From contig NZ_VUKC01000003.1 in the NCBI RefSeq assembly GCF_009193135.1, positions 1 through 64,000 of the forward strand: a stretch of DNA of 64,000 nt, written 5' to 3'. A program made the position numbers and the translations under genes. The DNA is from Georgenia satyanarayanai. GTDB lineage: Bacteria > Actinomycetota > Actinomycetes > Actinomycetales > Actinomycetaceae. The stretch's first letter is position 1. Every line of letters begins with the position of its first letter. Shown here one piece after another: positions 25,798 to 35,198 of the stretch. The notes below the pieces were generated by a model. The model was not told the origin of the DNA and searched no databases. It saw only the letters and a list, made by a program, of their open reading frames with translations.

Positions 25798-28545
25798 ATG
25801 CGTGACCTGGTCGGCCGCACGGCCGAGCTGGACCTCCTGCGCAGCGAGGTGGCGGCCGCGGCGCAGCATGTCGGTGTGTTCCTCCAGGGACCTCCGGGGA
25901 TCGGGAAGACCGCGCTCCTCGGGTACACGCGCGGCCTCGCCCGCGAGCGCGGCATGGCGACGCTCGAGTGCGCGGGCGCAGCGGCGGAGATGCACGTTCC
26001 CTACGCGGGCCTGCACCAGCTGCTCCAGCCGGTCCTCACACGTACCGCTCTGCCTGACGCCGAGGACCGGCTCGTCCTCCTGCGCCGGTCCGTGGGGGCC
26101 CTCGAGGCCGCCGCCGAGGCGCCGGACCCCGTGGCCGTCGCCGTCGCCACGCTCGACCTCCTCCGCGCGACGGCGACGGCCGCGCCCCTGCTGGTGACGG
26201 TCGACGACGTCCACTGGCTGGACCCCTCAAGCCGGTGGGTCCTGGCGTTCATGGCCCGCCGGACCCGGGGCGACCCGGTCCTGCTCGTGTGCGCGAGCCG
26301 CGAGCCGCCGGACGCGGCCCTCGCCGACGTACCGCTGAGGACGACCACGCTGACGCCCCTCGGCGAGGCGGAGGCCCGGTCCGTGGTCCGGGCGGAGGCG
26401 GCGGAGCTCCCGCCGGTGCTCCGCGACCGGGTGGTGCGCGAGGCGGAGGGACTGCCGCTCGCGCTCGTCGAGCTCGCCCGCGCCTGGAGGCACGTGCCGC
26501 GCGGCACGGTCCTCACCGACCCGTTGCCCCTCACCGACCGGCTCGGGACGGTGTTCGTTGACCGGGTGAGCGACCTGCCCGCCGTCGGGCAGGACCTCCT
26601 CCTGCTCGCCTCCCTGAGCCAGCGAGCCCCCGGCGGGCACGGGCAGGACACCGTCGCCCAGCTGCTCGACGCCGCCCGCCGACTCGGTCACCCCGCGGTC
26701 GCGCCACCGGACCTGGAGCCTGCCGAAGTGGTCGGCCTGGTCGACGTCAGGGTCGACGGCGTGCACTTCCACCACCCCCTCGTCCGTTCCGCCGTGCTCC
26801 GGCGGGCGGGGGAGGTGCGTCGCCGGGCGGCGCACGCGGCGCTGGCGCGGGCGACGACGGATCCGGACCGCGCCGTCTGGCACCGTGCCTGCGCCGCGAC
26901 GGAGCCGGACGAGCAGGTGGCAGCGGCCCTCGAGCGCTGCGCGGACCGTGTCCGTCGTCGCGGTGCCGTCACCGAGTCCGTCGCGATGCTCGAACGCGCG
27001 GCGACGCTCACGCCCGACCCCGCCGTCCGCGGCGGTCGGCTGGTCACCGCGGCCGACCACGCCGCCGACCTCGGGCACGAGGAGGCGGTGGTCCGCCTGC
27101 TGACCGAGGCCGAGGCGCTGCCGCTGGCCGAGGTCGACCGCGCGCGTGCCGCATGGCGCCGCTACCGGCCACCGGAGGTGATCGGCGACTACCCGCGCAT
27201 GCGGGAGCTCGTCGCGGCTCTCGCCCGGCTCCACCGCGCGGGTCGGCGGGAGTCTGCACTCGACGCCCTCGCCCCGGCGGCCGACGTCGCCTACTGGCGG
27301 GGGATCGAGCCGCGGTGCCGCGACCTGTTCTGCGGCGCCGTCGAACCCCTGGTCACGGCTCCGGACCCGCGGCTCCTCGCGGCGCTCGCCCTGTCCGCCC
27401 CCGTCTCGAAGGCACGGACGGTGCGGGCAGGGATCGCCGCCCTCGGCACCAGCGGCGTCGACGACGCCGAGATGCTCGCGCTCCTCGGGCGCGCGGCAGC
27501 CGTCGTCGGAGACGCCGCGGCCGGGACAGCGCACCTCGTGCGGGCGGTCGGACCCCTTCGGCGGCAGGGTCGACTGGGTCTGCTCACCTCGGCGGACGCC
27601 GCGCTCGCGTGGACCTGCTGGCACCTCGGCAGGTGGGACGAGGCGGGCGAGGCGGTCCGAGAGGTCCGCTCGAGCGGGCTCGAGCGAGGACGCGCCCTCA
27701 CGGCGGCGGAGATCACGGGCACCGTCCTCCAGGCGGTCCGCGCCGACCCTGAGGAGGCGCTCGACCGCTGCACCCAAATCGACGGTGACCTGGTGTCGGC
27801 TCCCTCGGCGACGCTGCGTGAGATGTCCTCCTTCGCGCGGGCGACGGCGCTGTTCGTCCTCGGCCGCGACCAGCAGGCCTGGGACACCCTCCGAGACCGG
27901 TTCTCGACGCGGGGGACGGTCCCCGAGTCGGTGACGAGCATCCAGCACGGGACGCTCCCCGTGTACGCGGACACCGCGGCCCGGGTCGGTGCGGACGTCG
28001 AGGCACGCGGCGTTCTCGCTCGCTTCGAGGACGGCCACGCCGACTCCCCGCTCCTGTCGGCGTCCCTGGTGTACTCCCGCGCGGTCCTGGCCGGCCCGGG
28101 GTCCGCGGAGTCGCTGCACCGGGTGGCGATCGACGAGCTCGCGGGGTGGCCGTTCCTGCGGGCGCGCGCCCGGCTGTCTCTCGGGCGGTGGCTCCGCCAC
28201 GCGCGACGGGTCTCCGAGTCGAGGCGGTACCTGCGCACCGCCCGTGACTCCTTCGACGCTCTCGGGGCCCCGGCCTGGGCCGCCGAGGCCCGCCGCGAGC
28301 TCCGTGCGGCCGGGGAGGCCGACCAGGACGCCACGGCCGGGTCGGGGGTGCTCACGGCGCAGGAGCAGCTCATCGCCGGCCTGGCGGCCCAGGGGCTGAC
28401 CAACCGCGAGATCGGGGCGCGGCTCTACCTCTCTCCCCGGACCGTCGGGTCGCACCTCTACCACCTGTTCCCCAAGCTGGGGGTCAGCTCACGTGCTCAG
28501 CTCGGCCAGGTCCTGGGAACCGACAGGCCGCAACCGCTCGCGTAG
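25798..28545 (+). CDS. Large LuxR-family transcriptional regulator with AAA ATPase (LAL/MalT type)
   Basis: From the ATG at 25798 the product is 915 residues. It opens with LVGRTAELDLLRSEV, a P-loop LQGPPGIGKTALLGY near residue 30-44 and Walker B LLVTVDDVHWLDPSS near 135. A long helical, TPR-like middle follows, and the C-terminus is a LuxR helix-turn-helix (LTAQEQLIAGLAAQGLTN, REIGARLYLSPRTVGSHL). Such regulators bind ATP and often a maltose-like or other inducer and activate nearby genes. An upstream GTG (25714) would add 28 residues. Likely targets are the divergent hydrolase pair. It converges on the next hydrolase with a 3-bp gap. Confidence 0.9.
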   Translation: MRDLVGRTAELDLLRSEVAAAAQHVGVFLQGPPGIGKTALLGYTRGLARERGMATLECAGAAAEMHVPYAGLHQLLQPVLTRTALPDAEDRLVLLRRSVGALEAAAEAPDPVAVAVATLDLLRATATAAPLLVTVDDVHWLDPSSRWVLAFMARRTRGDPVLLVCASREPPDAALADVPLRTTTLTPLGEAEARSVVRAEAAELPPVLRDRVVREAEGLPLALVELARAWRHVPRGTVLTDPLPLTDRLGTVFVDRVSDLPAVGQDLLLLASLSQRAPGGHGQDTVAQLLDAARRLGHPAVAPPDLEPAEVVGLVDVRVDGVHFHHPLVRSAVLRRAGEVRRRAAHAALARATTDPDRAVWHRACAATEPDEQVAAALERCADRVRRRGAVTESVAMLERAATLTPDPAVRGGRLVTAADHAADLGHEEAVVRLLTEAEALPLAEVDRARAAWRRYRPPEVIGDYPRMRELVAALARLHRAGRRESALDALAPAADVAYWRGIEPRCRDLFCGAVEPLVTAPDPRLLAALALSAPVSKARTVRAGIAALGTSGVDDAEMLALLGRAAAVVGDAAAGTAHLVRAVGPLRRQGRLGLLTSADAALAWTCWHLGRWDEAGEAVREVRSSGLERGRALTAAEITGTVLQAVRADPEEALDRCTQIDGDLVSAPSATLREMSSFARATALFVLGRDQQAWDTLRDRFSTRGTVPESVTSIQHGTLPVYADTAARVGADVEARGVLARFEDGHADSPLLSASLVYSRAVLAGPGSAESLHRVAIDELAGWPFLRARARLSLGRWLRHARRVSESRRYLRTARDSFDALGAPAWAAEARRELRAAGEADQDATAGSGVLTAQEQLIAGLAAQGLTNREIGARLYLSPRTVGSHLYHLFPKLGVSSRAQLGQVLGTDRPQPLA

Positions 28546-28548
28546 TCG

Positions 28549-29355
28549 TCAGGTCCCGGAGAGGAAGTCCGACAGCAGGTGGTGGAAGGCGCGTTGGTGC
28601 TCCAGCGCCGGCGCGTGGCCGCACCGCCCGAGGACGTGCATCCGGACGTCGGTGAGGTGGTCGAGCAGCGGCAGGGTCGCCGGCAGGGGAGTGACACGGT
28701 CCTGGGCGCCGTGGACGAGCAGCACCGGCGCGTGGACGGCCGCCAGCGTCTGCTCCGACAGCGTGAGGTCCTCGGCCCACCGCGCGCGGGGCGGCGGGAA
28801 GAGCGTCGCGAACGCCGCCTCACCGGCCTGCATCGCGGCGGTCCGGGCCGCGACCGCCGACCTCGTGACGAGCGACTGGTCGAGGAGGAGGCGGCCCAGC
28901 ATGTCCCGCGCGCCGTCCTCGGTGGCGGGGGCGGCCCACACCGCGTCGAGCTCCGCCGACAGCGGCGCCCCCGGCGCGCCCATGGTGGACACGGGCACGA
29001 CGTGGGTGACGTGCTCGGGACGCGCGGCCGCCAGGGCCAGGGCGACCGCACCGCCCATGGAGTGGCCGACGACGGCGTACGAGCGGTGCCCCAGGGCGTC
29101 CATCAGCCCGGCGGCCTGCTCCGTCCACACCCGCAGCCCGCCTCGTGACCCCGGCGGGAGCGGAGTGCGGCCGAAGCCCGCGTGGTCGGGAGCCACGAGG
29201 TGCCACGACCCTCCGAGCGCCTCGACGGTCGCGGCCCAGGCTCCGGACCCGGTGGTCCCGGGTCCGGAGCCGTGCAGGAGGAGCACCGCAGGTCCTCTAC
29301 CGCCCTGGAGGAGGTGGACGGGCGAGCCGTCGACGACGACGGTGCGCTCCTCCAT
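28549..29355 (-). CDS. Alpha/beta hydrolase, MhpC/BphD-like
   Basis: The 268-residue protein has LLLHGSGPGTTGSGAW, the oxyanion/glycine motif typical of C-C bond meta-cleavage hydrolases. It also has the nucleophile elbow VVGHSMGGAVALAL, acid VHGAQDRVTPLP and catalytic His in GRCGHAPALEHQ. Substrates of the family are vinylogous diketones from aromatic ring cleavage, but esters are also possible. A GTG codon immediately before the ATG (29358) could also start it. It follows the DJ-1 gene by 25 bp in one operon. Confidence 0.85.
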   Translation of the reverse strand: MEERTVVVDGSPVHLLQGGRGPAVLLLHGSGPGTTGSGAWAATVEALGGSWHLVAPDHAGFGRTPLPPGSRGGLRVWTEQAAGLMDALGHRSYAVVGHSMGGAVALALAAARPEHVTHVVPVSTMGAPGAPLSAELDAVWAAPATEDGARDMLGRLLLDQSLVTRSAVAARTAAMQAGEAAFATLFPPPRARWAEDLTLSEQTLAAVHAPVLLVHGAQDRVTPLPATLPLLDHLTDVRMHVLGRCGHAPALEHQRAFHHLLSDFLSGT

Positions 29356-29380
29356 CACCGGCAGCCGGCGGTCGTGCGCA

Positions 29381-29944
29381 TCAGGCGTTGACGAGAGAGT
29401 TCGAGAAGAGCTCCATCATCGCCCGGCCGAACTGCGGCATGTCCGGCCAGCCCCGGCACGAGACGAGGTTGCCGTCGACGACGTCGGGCGCGTCCACGAC
29501 CGTCGCTCCGGCGTGCTCCATGTCGCGGGTGATGGGCGGGAAGCACGCGGTCCTGCGGCCCTGGAGCAGCCCGTAGTCCGCCGGCACCTGCGCGCCGTGG
29601 CACACGAGCGCGATCGGCAGGTTGCGAGCGAAGAAGTGCTCGGTGATGCGCCGCACGTGGTCGTCCACGCGGATCCACTCGGGAGCGCGGCCCCCGGGGA
29701 TGATGAGGCCGTCGTAGCGGTCGACGTCGACGTCCTCCCACAGCACGTCGACCGGCAGCTTCCGGCCGGGCTTCTCGACGTACGCGTCACAGCCCGGGTC
29801 GAACTCGTGGATGACGAGCTGGACGTCACGCATCGACTTGTTGGCGACGTCGACGTCCCACCCGCCCTCCTGTATCCGGTAGTAGGGGTACATCGTGTCA
29901 AGCTCCTCGGCGGCATCGCCGGTCAGGAGCAACGCTCTGGGCAC
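29381..29944 (-). CDS. DJ-1/PfpI family protein
   Basis: The 187-residue protein has a glutamine-amidotransferase-like fold with the nucleophilic Cys in IALVCHGAQVPADYG (~residue 116) and the conserved PGGRAPEWIRVD loop. Family members act as proteases, deglycases or glyoxalase-like/aldehyde-repair enzymes. The GTG at 29944 is preceded by GAGGAG at 6 nt, which decides the start; the open frame extends 20 codons further without similarity. It sits between a GntR regulator and a hydrolase on the same strand, next to a dehydrogenase operon that would make reactive aldehydes, so aldehyde detoxification is a reasonable inference. Confidence 0.88.
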   Translation of the reverse strand: MPRALLLTGDAAEELDTMYPYYRIQEGGWDVDVANKSMRDVQLVIHEFDPGCDAYVEKPGRKLPVDVLWEDVDVDRYDGLIIPGGRAPEWIRVDDHVRRITEHFFARNLPIALVCHGAQVPADYGLLQGRRTACFPPITRDMEHAGATVVDAPDVVDGNLVSCRGWPDMPQFGRAMMELFSNSLVNA

Positions 29945-30012
29945 CTGAATCTCCTCGCACTCAACGTTGGGTGAGGGATGGCACTCGGCCCGAAGGACGA
30001 GCAACCGTGGGC

Positions 30013-30026
30013 GATCCTATCGGATC
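30013..30026. promoter_or_regulatory. GATCC-TATC-GGATC palindrome upstream of the DJ-1 gene
   Basis: This is a perfect 5-bp inverted repeat with a 4-bp centre, 69-82 bp upstream of the DJ-1 GTG. On the minus strand it contains GATC-CG-ATAGGA. The same GATC-NN-ATAGGA pattern recurs at 30866-30877 before the alcohol dehydrogenase. Both may be bound by the GntR protein encoded between them. Confidence 0.4.
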
Positions 30027-30054
30027 CGCTGCAAGGATGGCGCCCCGGGCCCCG

Positions 30055-30822
30055 TCAGTCAAGCCCTGGGTGCGGCGGTGGAGAACCGTCGAACAAGGGC
30101 CGGAAGCGCTCGCCCGAGAGCAGGATGTGGCGGCGCATCGCGTAGGCGGCCCGGTCCGGGTCGCGCGCCGCGATCCCGGCCAGGATCTCGTCGTGCTCAC
30201 CCCTGGCGAGGTCGGTGACCTGCGTGTCGTAGACCAGGCGGAAGAGGTGCACGTGCGTGTGCAGTCGGGCCAGCGCCTCCCGCACGAGCTGGTTCCCCCC
30301 GGTGCGCGCGACGAGGTCGTGGAACGTGGCGTCACGCAGGCCGAAGGCACCGTAGGCGGTCGGCCCGTCACCCTCGTCCAGCCCCGCCATCTCCTCGAGC
30401 AGGCGTCGCAGCTCGTCGACCTCCGACGGCGTCGCCCGCTGGGCCGCCCGGCGGGCGGCCGCCGGTTCGAGGAGGAGGCGGATCTCGAGCATGTCGTCGA
30501 ACCGCTCGCGCGTGATCTGGGGCGGGATCCGGTAGCCGGCGTGCGGCACACGGACGACGAGCCCGTCGGCCTCCATGCGGTTGAGGGCGTCGCGGATGGG
30601 CGTCTGCGAGACGCCCAGCTCGCGCGCCAGCGCGTCGATCGTCAGGCGGGAGTCCGGCACGATGCGTGAGGACATGAGCTGGCGGAGCAGCGTCTCGTGC
30701 ACCTCGTCGGCGAGCCGCCCCCGGGGGCGCCCGTTGAGCCGTGTGCCGTCACTGCCACGGCCGGGTCGGATCCCGTCGTCGTCCACAGGCGTGTGCCCCT
30801 CTCCACCTCGTTCGCGGACCAT
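30055..30822 (-). CDS. GntR-family transcriptional regulator (FadR/VanR subfamily, FCD domain)
   Basis: The 255-residue regulator has the winged helix SRLTIDALARELGVSQTPIR with DALNRMEADGLVVRVPHAGY. A helical FCD ligand domain follows, with RDATFHDLVARTGGN, EHDEILAGI and MRRHILLSGE supplying the metal/ligand Asp and His residues. The start is taken as ATG 30822, with GGAGGAG about 12 nt upstream; a GTG at 30843 is possible. It is divergent from the iron-alcohol dehydrogenase operon and most likely represses it until a carboxylic-acid-type intermediate binds. The ~40-residue N-terminal arm is Gly/Arg-rich. Confidence 0.9.
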   Translation of the reverse strand: MVRERGGEGHTPVDDDGIRPGRGSDGTRLNGRPRGRLADEVHETLLRQLMSSRIVPDSRLTIDALARELGVSQTPIRDALNRMEADGLVVRVPHAGYRIPPQITRERFDDMLEIRLLLEPAAARRAAQRATPSEVDELRRLLEEMAGLDEGDGPTAYGAFGLRDATFHDLVARTGGNQLVREALARLHTHVHLFRLVYDTQVTDLARGEHDEILAGIAARDPDRAAYAMRRHILLSGERFRPLFDGSPPPHPGLD

Positions 30823-30824
30823 GG

Positions 30825-30877
30825 TTGACAGCGGCTCCTCCACTGCTCCATGATCTCGTCAATCAGATCGTATAGGA
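30825..30877 (+). promoter_or_regulatory. Promoter and putative GntR operator of the catabolic operon
   Basis: TTGACA (30825-30830) is separated by 18 bp from CATGAT (30849-30854), a good promoter directed at the alcohol dehydrogenase. Immediately downstream is the AT-rich segment ATCTCGTCAATCAGATCGTA and ATAGGA, with an imperfect dyad and the ATCGTATA half-site common in FadR-type operators. On the other strand TACGAT (30867-30872) could be the -10 of the GntR gene, so one site could regulate both genes. Confidence 0.5.
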
Positions 30878-30954
30878 AAAGCACAGCGGCTCTTCCTCTC
30901 GCACCGTCGCGTACCGGTCCCGCTGGCTCTCTCCTCCCTCACCCTGGAGTCTCC

Positions 30955-32232
30955 ATGAGCATGCTCGGTGTCCTGCGCGGGCCTCGACAAGTGGTGTTCG
31001 GCGCCGGGCAGCGGCACGCCCTGGGCGCGTTGACCGCGGCCCTCGGCTCCCGCGCCCTCGTCTGCACCGACGCTCGCTTCGGCGCGACGGCGGAGTTCGC
31101 CGAGCTGGTCGGGCTGCTCGAGGGCGCCGGCGTGCACGTGACGGTGTTCGACGAGGTGCTGCCGGACGTCCCGGTGCGCCAGGTGAACGAGTGCGCCGGG
31201 CTCGTGCGGGACGCCGCCCCCGACGTCGTCGTCGGGATGGGCGGTGGGAGCTGCATCGATCTCGCCAAGGCGGTCGCCGTGGTCCTCACGCACGGTGGCG
31301 AGGCGTCGGACTACTACGGCGAGCTGCGGGTCCCCGGTCCGGTGACGCCGGTGGTCGCCTTGCCGACCACCGCCGGCACCGGCTCGGAGGTGACGCCCGT
31401 GGCCGTCCTCACCGATCCCGAGCGCGTGAGCAAGGTGGGGATCTCCAGCCCGTACCTCATCCCGCACACGGCGGTGTGCGACCCGGAGCTCACCCTCGGG
31501 TGTCCACCGGCCCTCACCGCGAGCGCCGGTGCCGACGCCCTGTCGCACGGGATCGAGGCGTTCACCGCGGTGCGCCGTCCGGTGACCACCGAGCTGGCGA
31601 CCGAGCGCGTCTTCGTCGGCAAGAACGAGCTGACGGACTCCTACGCCCTGATGGCCGTCCGACAGGTCGCCGGCAGCCTGCACCGTGCCTGGTCGGACCC
31701 GGGCGACATGGGTGCGCGCGAGGCGATGATGCTCGGGGCCACGGCGGGAGGCTTCGCCCTCGGCACGTCCGGAACGGCGGCGGCGCACGCCATCCAGTAC
31801 CCGGTCGGTGCCCTGACGCACACCCCGCACGGGATCGGGGTCGGCGTCCTGCTGCCCTACGTCATGGAGTTCAACCGTCCCGCGCGGGTGCCTGAGCTGG
31901 CCGCCGTCGCAGTGGCGATGGGCGCGTCCGCGCAGACCACGGAGGAGGACCTTGCCGGGGAGGCGATCGACCGGGTCGCCGCCCTGCTCGCCTCGGTAGG
32001 GATCCCGGCCACCCTCGCGGAGCTCGGCCTGCCCGCCGACCGGCTGCGCTGGACGGCCGAGCAGGCGCTGGGTGCCGCGCGCCTCATCGCGAACAACCCG
32101 CGCCCGCTCGACGTCGACGCCCTGGAGCGGATCGTCCGCGCTGCGCACACCGGCGACCGCGCCGCCCTCCGAGAGACCACCGTTCCCGGCTCCGCGTCGC
32201 CGGACCTCACCACGACAGCAGGTGCCCGATGA
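30955..32232 (+). CDS. Iron-containing alcohol dehydrogenase
   Basis: The 425-residue protein belongs to the Fe-ADH superfamily: VVVGMGGGSCIDLAKAVAV (NAD site) near residue 90, PTTAGTGSEVTPVAVLTD near 140, and metal ligands in GADALSHGIEAF (Asp, His), THTPHGIGVGVLLP and the following His-rich loop. The family includes glycerol, 1,3-propanediol, lactaldehyde, methanol and 4-hydroxybutyrate dehydrogenases. The next gene is semialdehyde-dehydrogenase-like, so oxidation of a primary alcohol to an aldehyde is the likely step. The ATG at 30955 has GGAG 6 nt upstream. It overlaps the ALDH gene as ATGA. Confidence 0.9.
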   Translation: MSMLGVLRGPRQVVFGAGQRHALGALTAALGSRALVCTDARFGATAEFAELVGLLEGAGVHVTVFDEVLPDVPVRQVNECAGLVRDAAPDVVVGMGGGSCIDLAKAVAVVLTHGGEASDYYGELRVPGPVTPVVALPTTAGTGSEVTPVAVLTDPERVSKVGISSPYLIPHTAVCDPELTLGCPPALTASAGADALSHGIEAFTAVRRPVTTELATERVFVGKNELTDSYALMAVRQVAGSLHRAWSDPGDMGAREAMMLGATAGGFALGTSGTAAAHAIQYPVGALTHTPHGIGVGVLLPYVMEFNRPARVPELAAVAVAMGASAQTTEEDLAGEAIDRVAALLASVGIPATLAELGLPADRLRWTAEQALGAARLIANNPRPLDVDALERIVRAAHTGDRAALRETTVPGSASPDLTTTAGAR

Positions 32233-33707
32233 GCATCACCATGCACGAGTCCATGCGCCCCGTCCTCGACGCCCTCGACGTGCCGACCGACCTCCTGGTG
32301 GCCGGCACGTGGCGCGGCGGTTCCGACGGCGGTCGGATCGACGTCCGGGACCCCGCCTCGGGTGCGGTCCTCGCCTCCGTCGCCGACGCCCGCACCCCCG
32401 ATGCGGAAGCGGCGGTGGACGCCGCGGCCGAGGCGGCGGCCGGGTGGGCGGCCACCGCGCCCCGCGCCCGCGCGGAGCTGCTGCTGCGGGCCTTCGACCT
32501 CATGCGCGAGCGGAGCGAGGAGCTCGCCCTCCTCATCAGCCTCGAGAACGGCAAGTCGCTGGCGGACGCCCGGTCCGAGGTCACCTATGCCGCCGAGTTC
32601 TTCCGCTGGTACGCCGAGGAGGGGGTCCGGCTGCGCGGCCAGGTCGGTCGGTCCCCGAGCGGGGCCAACCGGCTGGTCGTCACGCACCAGCCCGTGGGCA
32701 TCAGCGTCCTCGTCACGCCGTGGAACTTCCCCGCAGCCATGGCGACCCGCAAGATCGCGCCGGCGTTGGCGGCCGGGTGCACCGCGATCCTCAAGCCGGC
32801 GACCGAGACGCCGCTGACGGCCCTCGCGGTCGCGGCCCTGCTGCAGGAGGCCGGGCTGCCGGCGGGTGTGCTCAACGTCGTCACGACCACCCAGCCCGGT
32901 CCCGTCGTCGGGACCATGCTCACCGACCCGCGCACGCGCATGCTCTCGTTCACCGGGTCGACGGAGGTCGGCCGCCGCCTGCTGCGCACCGCCGCGGACC
33001 AGGTGCTCAAGTGCGGGATGGAGCTCGGCGGCAACGCCCCCTTCGTCGTCCTCGCCGACGCCGACCTCGACGCGGCCGTCGAGGGCGCGATGGTCGCCAA
33101 GATGCGCAACGGCGGCCAGGCCTGCACTGCCGCGAACCGGTTCTTCGTGCAGAGCGCGGTCTACGACGCCTTCGTGGAGGGCCTCGTCGCCCAGATGGCC
33201 GCGGTCCGGGTCGGCCCGGGCTCCGAGGAGAGCACCCAGTGCGGTCCGCTCATCAACGAGGACGCCGCCCGCAAGGTCGACGAGCTCGTCCGGGACGCCC
33301 TCGCCCGCGGCGCCCGCGCCGTGCTCGGCGGCACGCGACCCGACGAGGCGGGCTGCTTCTACCCCCCGACGGTGCTCGTCGACGTGCCGCCGGACGCCCG
33401 GGTCCTCCACGAGGAGATCTTCGGGCCGGTCGCCCCGGTGGTCCGCTTCGAGCGGGAGGAGGAGATGCTCACGATGGTCAACGACAGCGAGTACGGCCTC
33501 GTCAGCTACCTCTACACCGGTGACCTCGGCCGCGGCCTACGCCTCGCGGAGGGCATCGACAGCGGCATGGTCGGCCTCAACCGCGGGCTCGTGTCCGACC
33601 CGGCCGCCCCCTTCGGCGGGACCAAGCAGAGCGGCCTGGGACGCGAGGGGAGCTCCGAGGGACTCCTCGAGTTCATGGAGACCCAGTACATCGCGACGTC
33701 CTGGTGA
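32229..33707 (+). CDS. Aldehyde dehydrogenase, succinate-semialdehyde dehydrogenase (GabD)-like
   Basis: This 492-residue NAD(P)-dependent dehydrogenase has VTPWNFPAAMATRKIAPALA, SFTGSTEVGRRLL, the general-base Glu in MELGGNAPFVV and the catalytic Cys in NGGQACTAANRFF. The C-terminal PFGGTKQSGLGREG is the GabD-like signature. It would oxidise the aldehyde produced by the preceding alcohol dehydrogenase to the acid. Succinate semialdehyde (from 4-hydroxybutyrate) is the best guess by similarity, but other aldehydes are possible. It is translationally coupled to the Fe-ADH gene. Confidence 0.9.
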   Translation: MSITMHESMRPVLDALDVPTDLLVAGTWRGGSDGGRIDVRDPASGAVLASVADARTPDAEAAVDAAAEAAAGWAATAPRARAELLLRAFDLMRERSEELALLISLENGKSLADARSEVTYAAEFFRWYAEEGVRLRGQVGRSPSGANRLVVTHQPVGISVLVTPWNFPAAMATRKIAPALAAGCTAILKPATETPLTALAVAALLQEAGLPAGVLNVVTTTQPGPVVGTMLTDPRTRMLSFTGSTEVGRRLLRTAADQVLKCGMELGGNAPFVVLADADLDAAVEGAMVAKMRNGGQACTAANRFFVQSAVYDAFVEGLVAQMAAVRVGPGSEESTQCGPLINEDAARKVDELVRDALARGARAVLGGTRPDEAGCFYPPTVLVDVPPDARVLHEEIFGPVAPVVRFEREEEMLTMVNDSEYGLVSYLYTGDLGRGLRLAEGIDSGMVGLNRGLVSDPAAPFGGTKQSGLGREGSSEGLLEFMETQYIATSW

Positions 33708-33766
33708 CGCCGCACGCACGGCAGTCAGATCCGGCAATGATCCCGATGCAGGAAGCAGGAGAACTG

Positions 33767-35197
33767 ATGAGCAACGCACTGCGAGACCGACGGAGCTCTC
33801 GCCGGGGCCGCACGGTGAGGGCGGCGGCAGCGACCACGCTGGCCGTCCTCGCGCTGGCGGCCTGCGGCGGCGACAACGACGCCGACGCGGACGACGGGAC
33901 CGGGGAGGCGAGCGGCCCCGCGGCGCCCGCGACGATCCCCGAGCTCACCGACGAGCCGCTGGACCTGAGCTTCATCTGGTTCGAGTGGCCCCCCGCCCAG
34001 CTCCTCGAGGACTTCGCCAACGCGGAGTACACCAAGGAGCGCCCGAACGTGACGATCAACGTCAACACGGTGCCGAACGCGAACTGGCACGACGCGATGT
34101 TCACGCAGTTCGCCGCACGGCAGACCGACTTCGACATCGCCGTCCTCGACTCCCAGCACATCGGTGAGGCCGTGACGAACGGCAACATCCTCGACATCAC
34201 CGACTTCATCAACGAGAACATCGAGACCGACGCCTACGACCCCTACCTCCTCGCCGCCTACGGCCAGTACCCCCAGGCCGAGACGGGGCAGCGCGACGAG
34301 AACGCCCGCATGTACGGCCTGCCGCTCCTCGGTGACACCTGGACGATGATCTACCGCAAGGACCTCATCGGTGAGGAGCCTCCCGCGACCTGGGACGAGA
34401 TGATCGACACCGCCCGACAGTGTCAGGAGGACAACCCAGGCGTCTACGGGCTGGCCTTCCACCAGGCTAACGGCTCGGACGCCGCGGCGGTCACCTACAA
34501 CACCGTGAACGGCGTCTACGGCGGCAACCTCTGGGTCCAGCAGGAGGGCCGGATCGACGGCGTCATCAACGACGAGGCCGGACACCGGGCGATGGACATC
34601 CTCGTCAACGAGATGAAGCCGCTGACCGCACCCGGCTCCGGCAACTGGTTCCTCGACGAGGTCAACGCCGCCGTCGCGCAGGGAACGGCCTGCATCGCGT
34701 TCAACTGGATCGCGGCGAGCGGTGGTCTCATCGACCCGGCGCAGTCGACACTCGGTGACACACGTGAGGAGATCCTCGACGTCCTGGGCTTCGCCACCCT
34801 GCCGACGCAGGAGACGGACACCGTGCCGCTCGGTGGCATGGGGATGCACATCTCGGCCTACGCGCCAGAGGACCGGGTCGCCGAGGCCCTGAACTTCATG
34901 CGGTGGTTCGAGCAGGAGGACATCCAGAAGAAGTGGGCCGCGGCCGGCGGCGTGCCCTCGCGTACCGACGCCCTGGAGTCCCCGGAGTTCCTCGAGGCCG
35001 GGCCGTTCAACCAGGTCTACACCGACTCCGTCTCGCGTCAGCGGGATATGTGGAACGTGCCCGTGTACGCACGCCTCATCGACATCGAGAACACCAATGT
35101 CAACGCCGCCCTCAACGGGGCCAAGGACCCGGAGGCGGCCCTCAACGACATCGCCCGGGAGCAGCAGTCCGTGCTGGACGGCGACGGCGGGCTGTGA
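33767..35197 (+). CDS. ABC transporter substrate-binding lipoprotein (family 1)
   Basis: The 476-residue exported lipoprotein has an Arg-rich n-region, a hydrophobic core TTLAVLALAAC and the lipobox LAAC with Cys33, followed by a Gly/Asp-rich linker. The mature protein is of the extracellular solute-binding family 1 (sugar/polyol) type: LDLSFIWFEWPPAQLLEDF, YGLPLLGDTWTMIYRKDL, PATWDEMIDTARQCQEDNP. The ATG at 33767 has AGGAG 6 nt upstream. It delivers an unknown polyol, sugar or related solute to the two permeases that follow. Confidence 0.9.
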   Translation: MSNALRDRRSSRRGRTVRAAAATTLAVLALAACGGDNDADADDGTGEASGPAAPATIPELTDEPLDLSFIWFEWPPAQLLEDFANAEYTKERPNVTINVNTVPNANWHDAMFTQFAARQTDFDIAVLDSQHIGEAVTNGNILDITDFINENIETDAYDPYLLAAYGQYPQAETGQRDENARMYGLPLLGDTWTMIYRKDLIGEEPPATWDEMIDTARQCQEDNPGVYGLAFHQANGSDAAAVTYNTVNGVYGGNLWVQQEGRIDGVINDEAGHRAMDILVNEMKPLTAPGSGNWFLDEVNAAVAQGTACIAFNWIAASGGLIDPAQSTLGDTREEILDVLGFATLPTQETDTVPLGGMGMHISAYAPEDRVAEALNFMRWFEQEDIQKKWAAAGGVPSRTDALESPEFLEAGPFNQVYTDSVSRQRDMWNVPVYARLIDIENTNVNAALNGAKDPEAALNDIAREQQSVLDGDGGL

Positions 35198-35198
35198 G

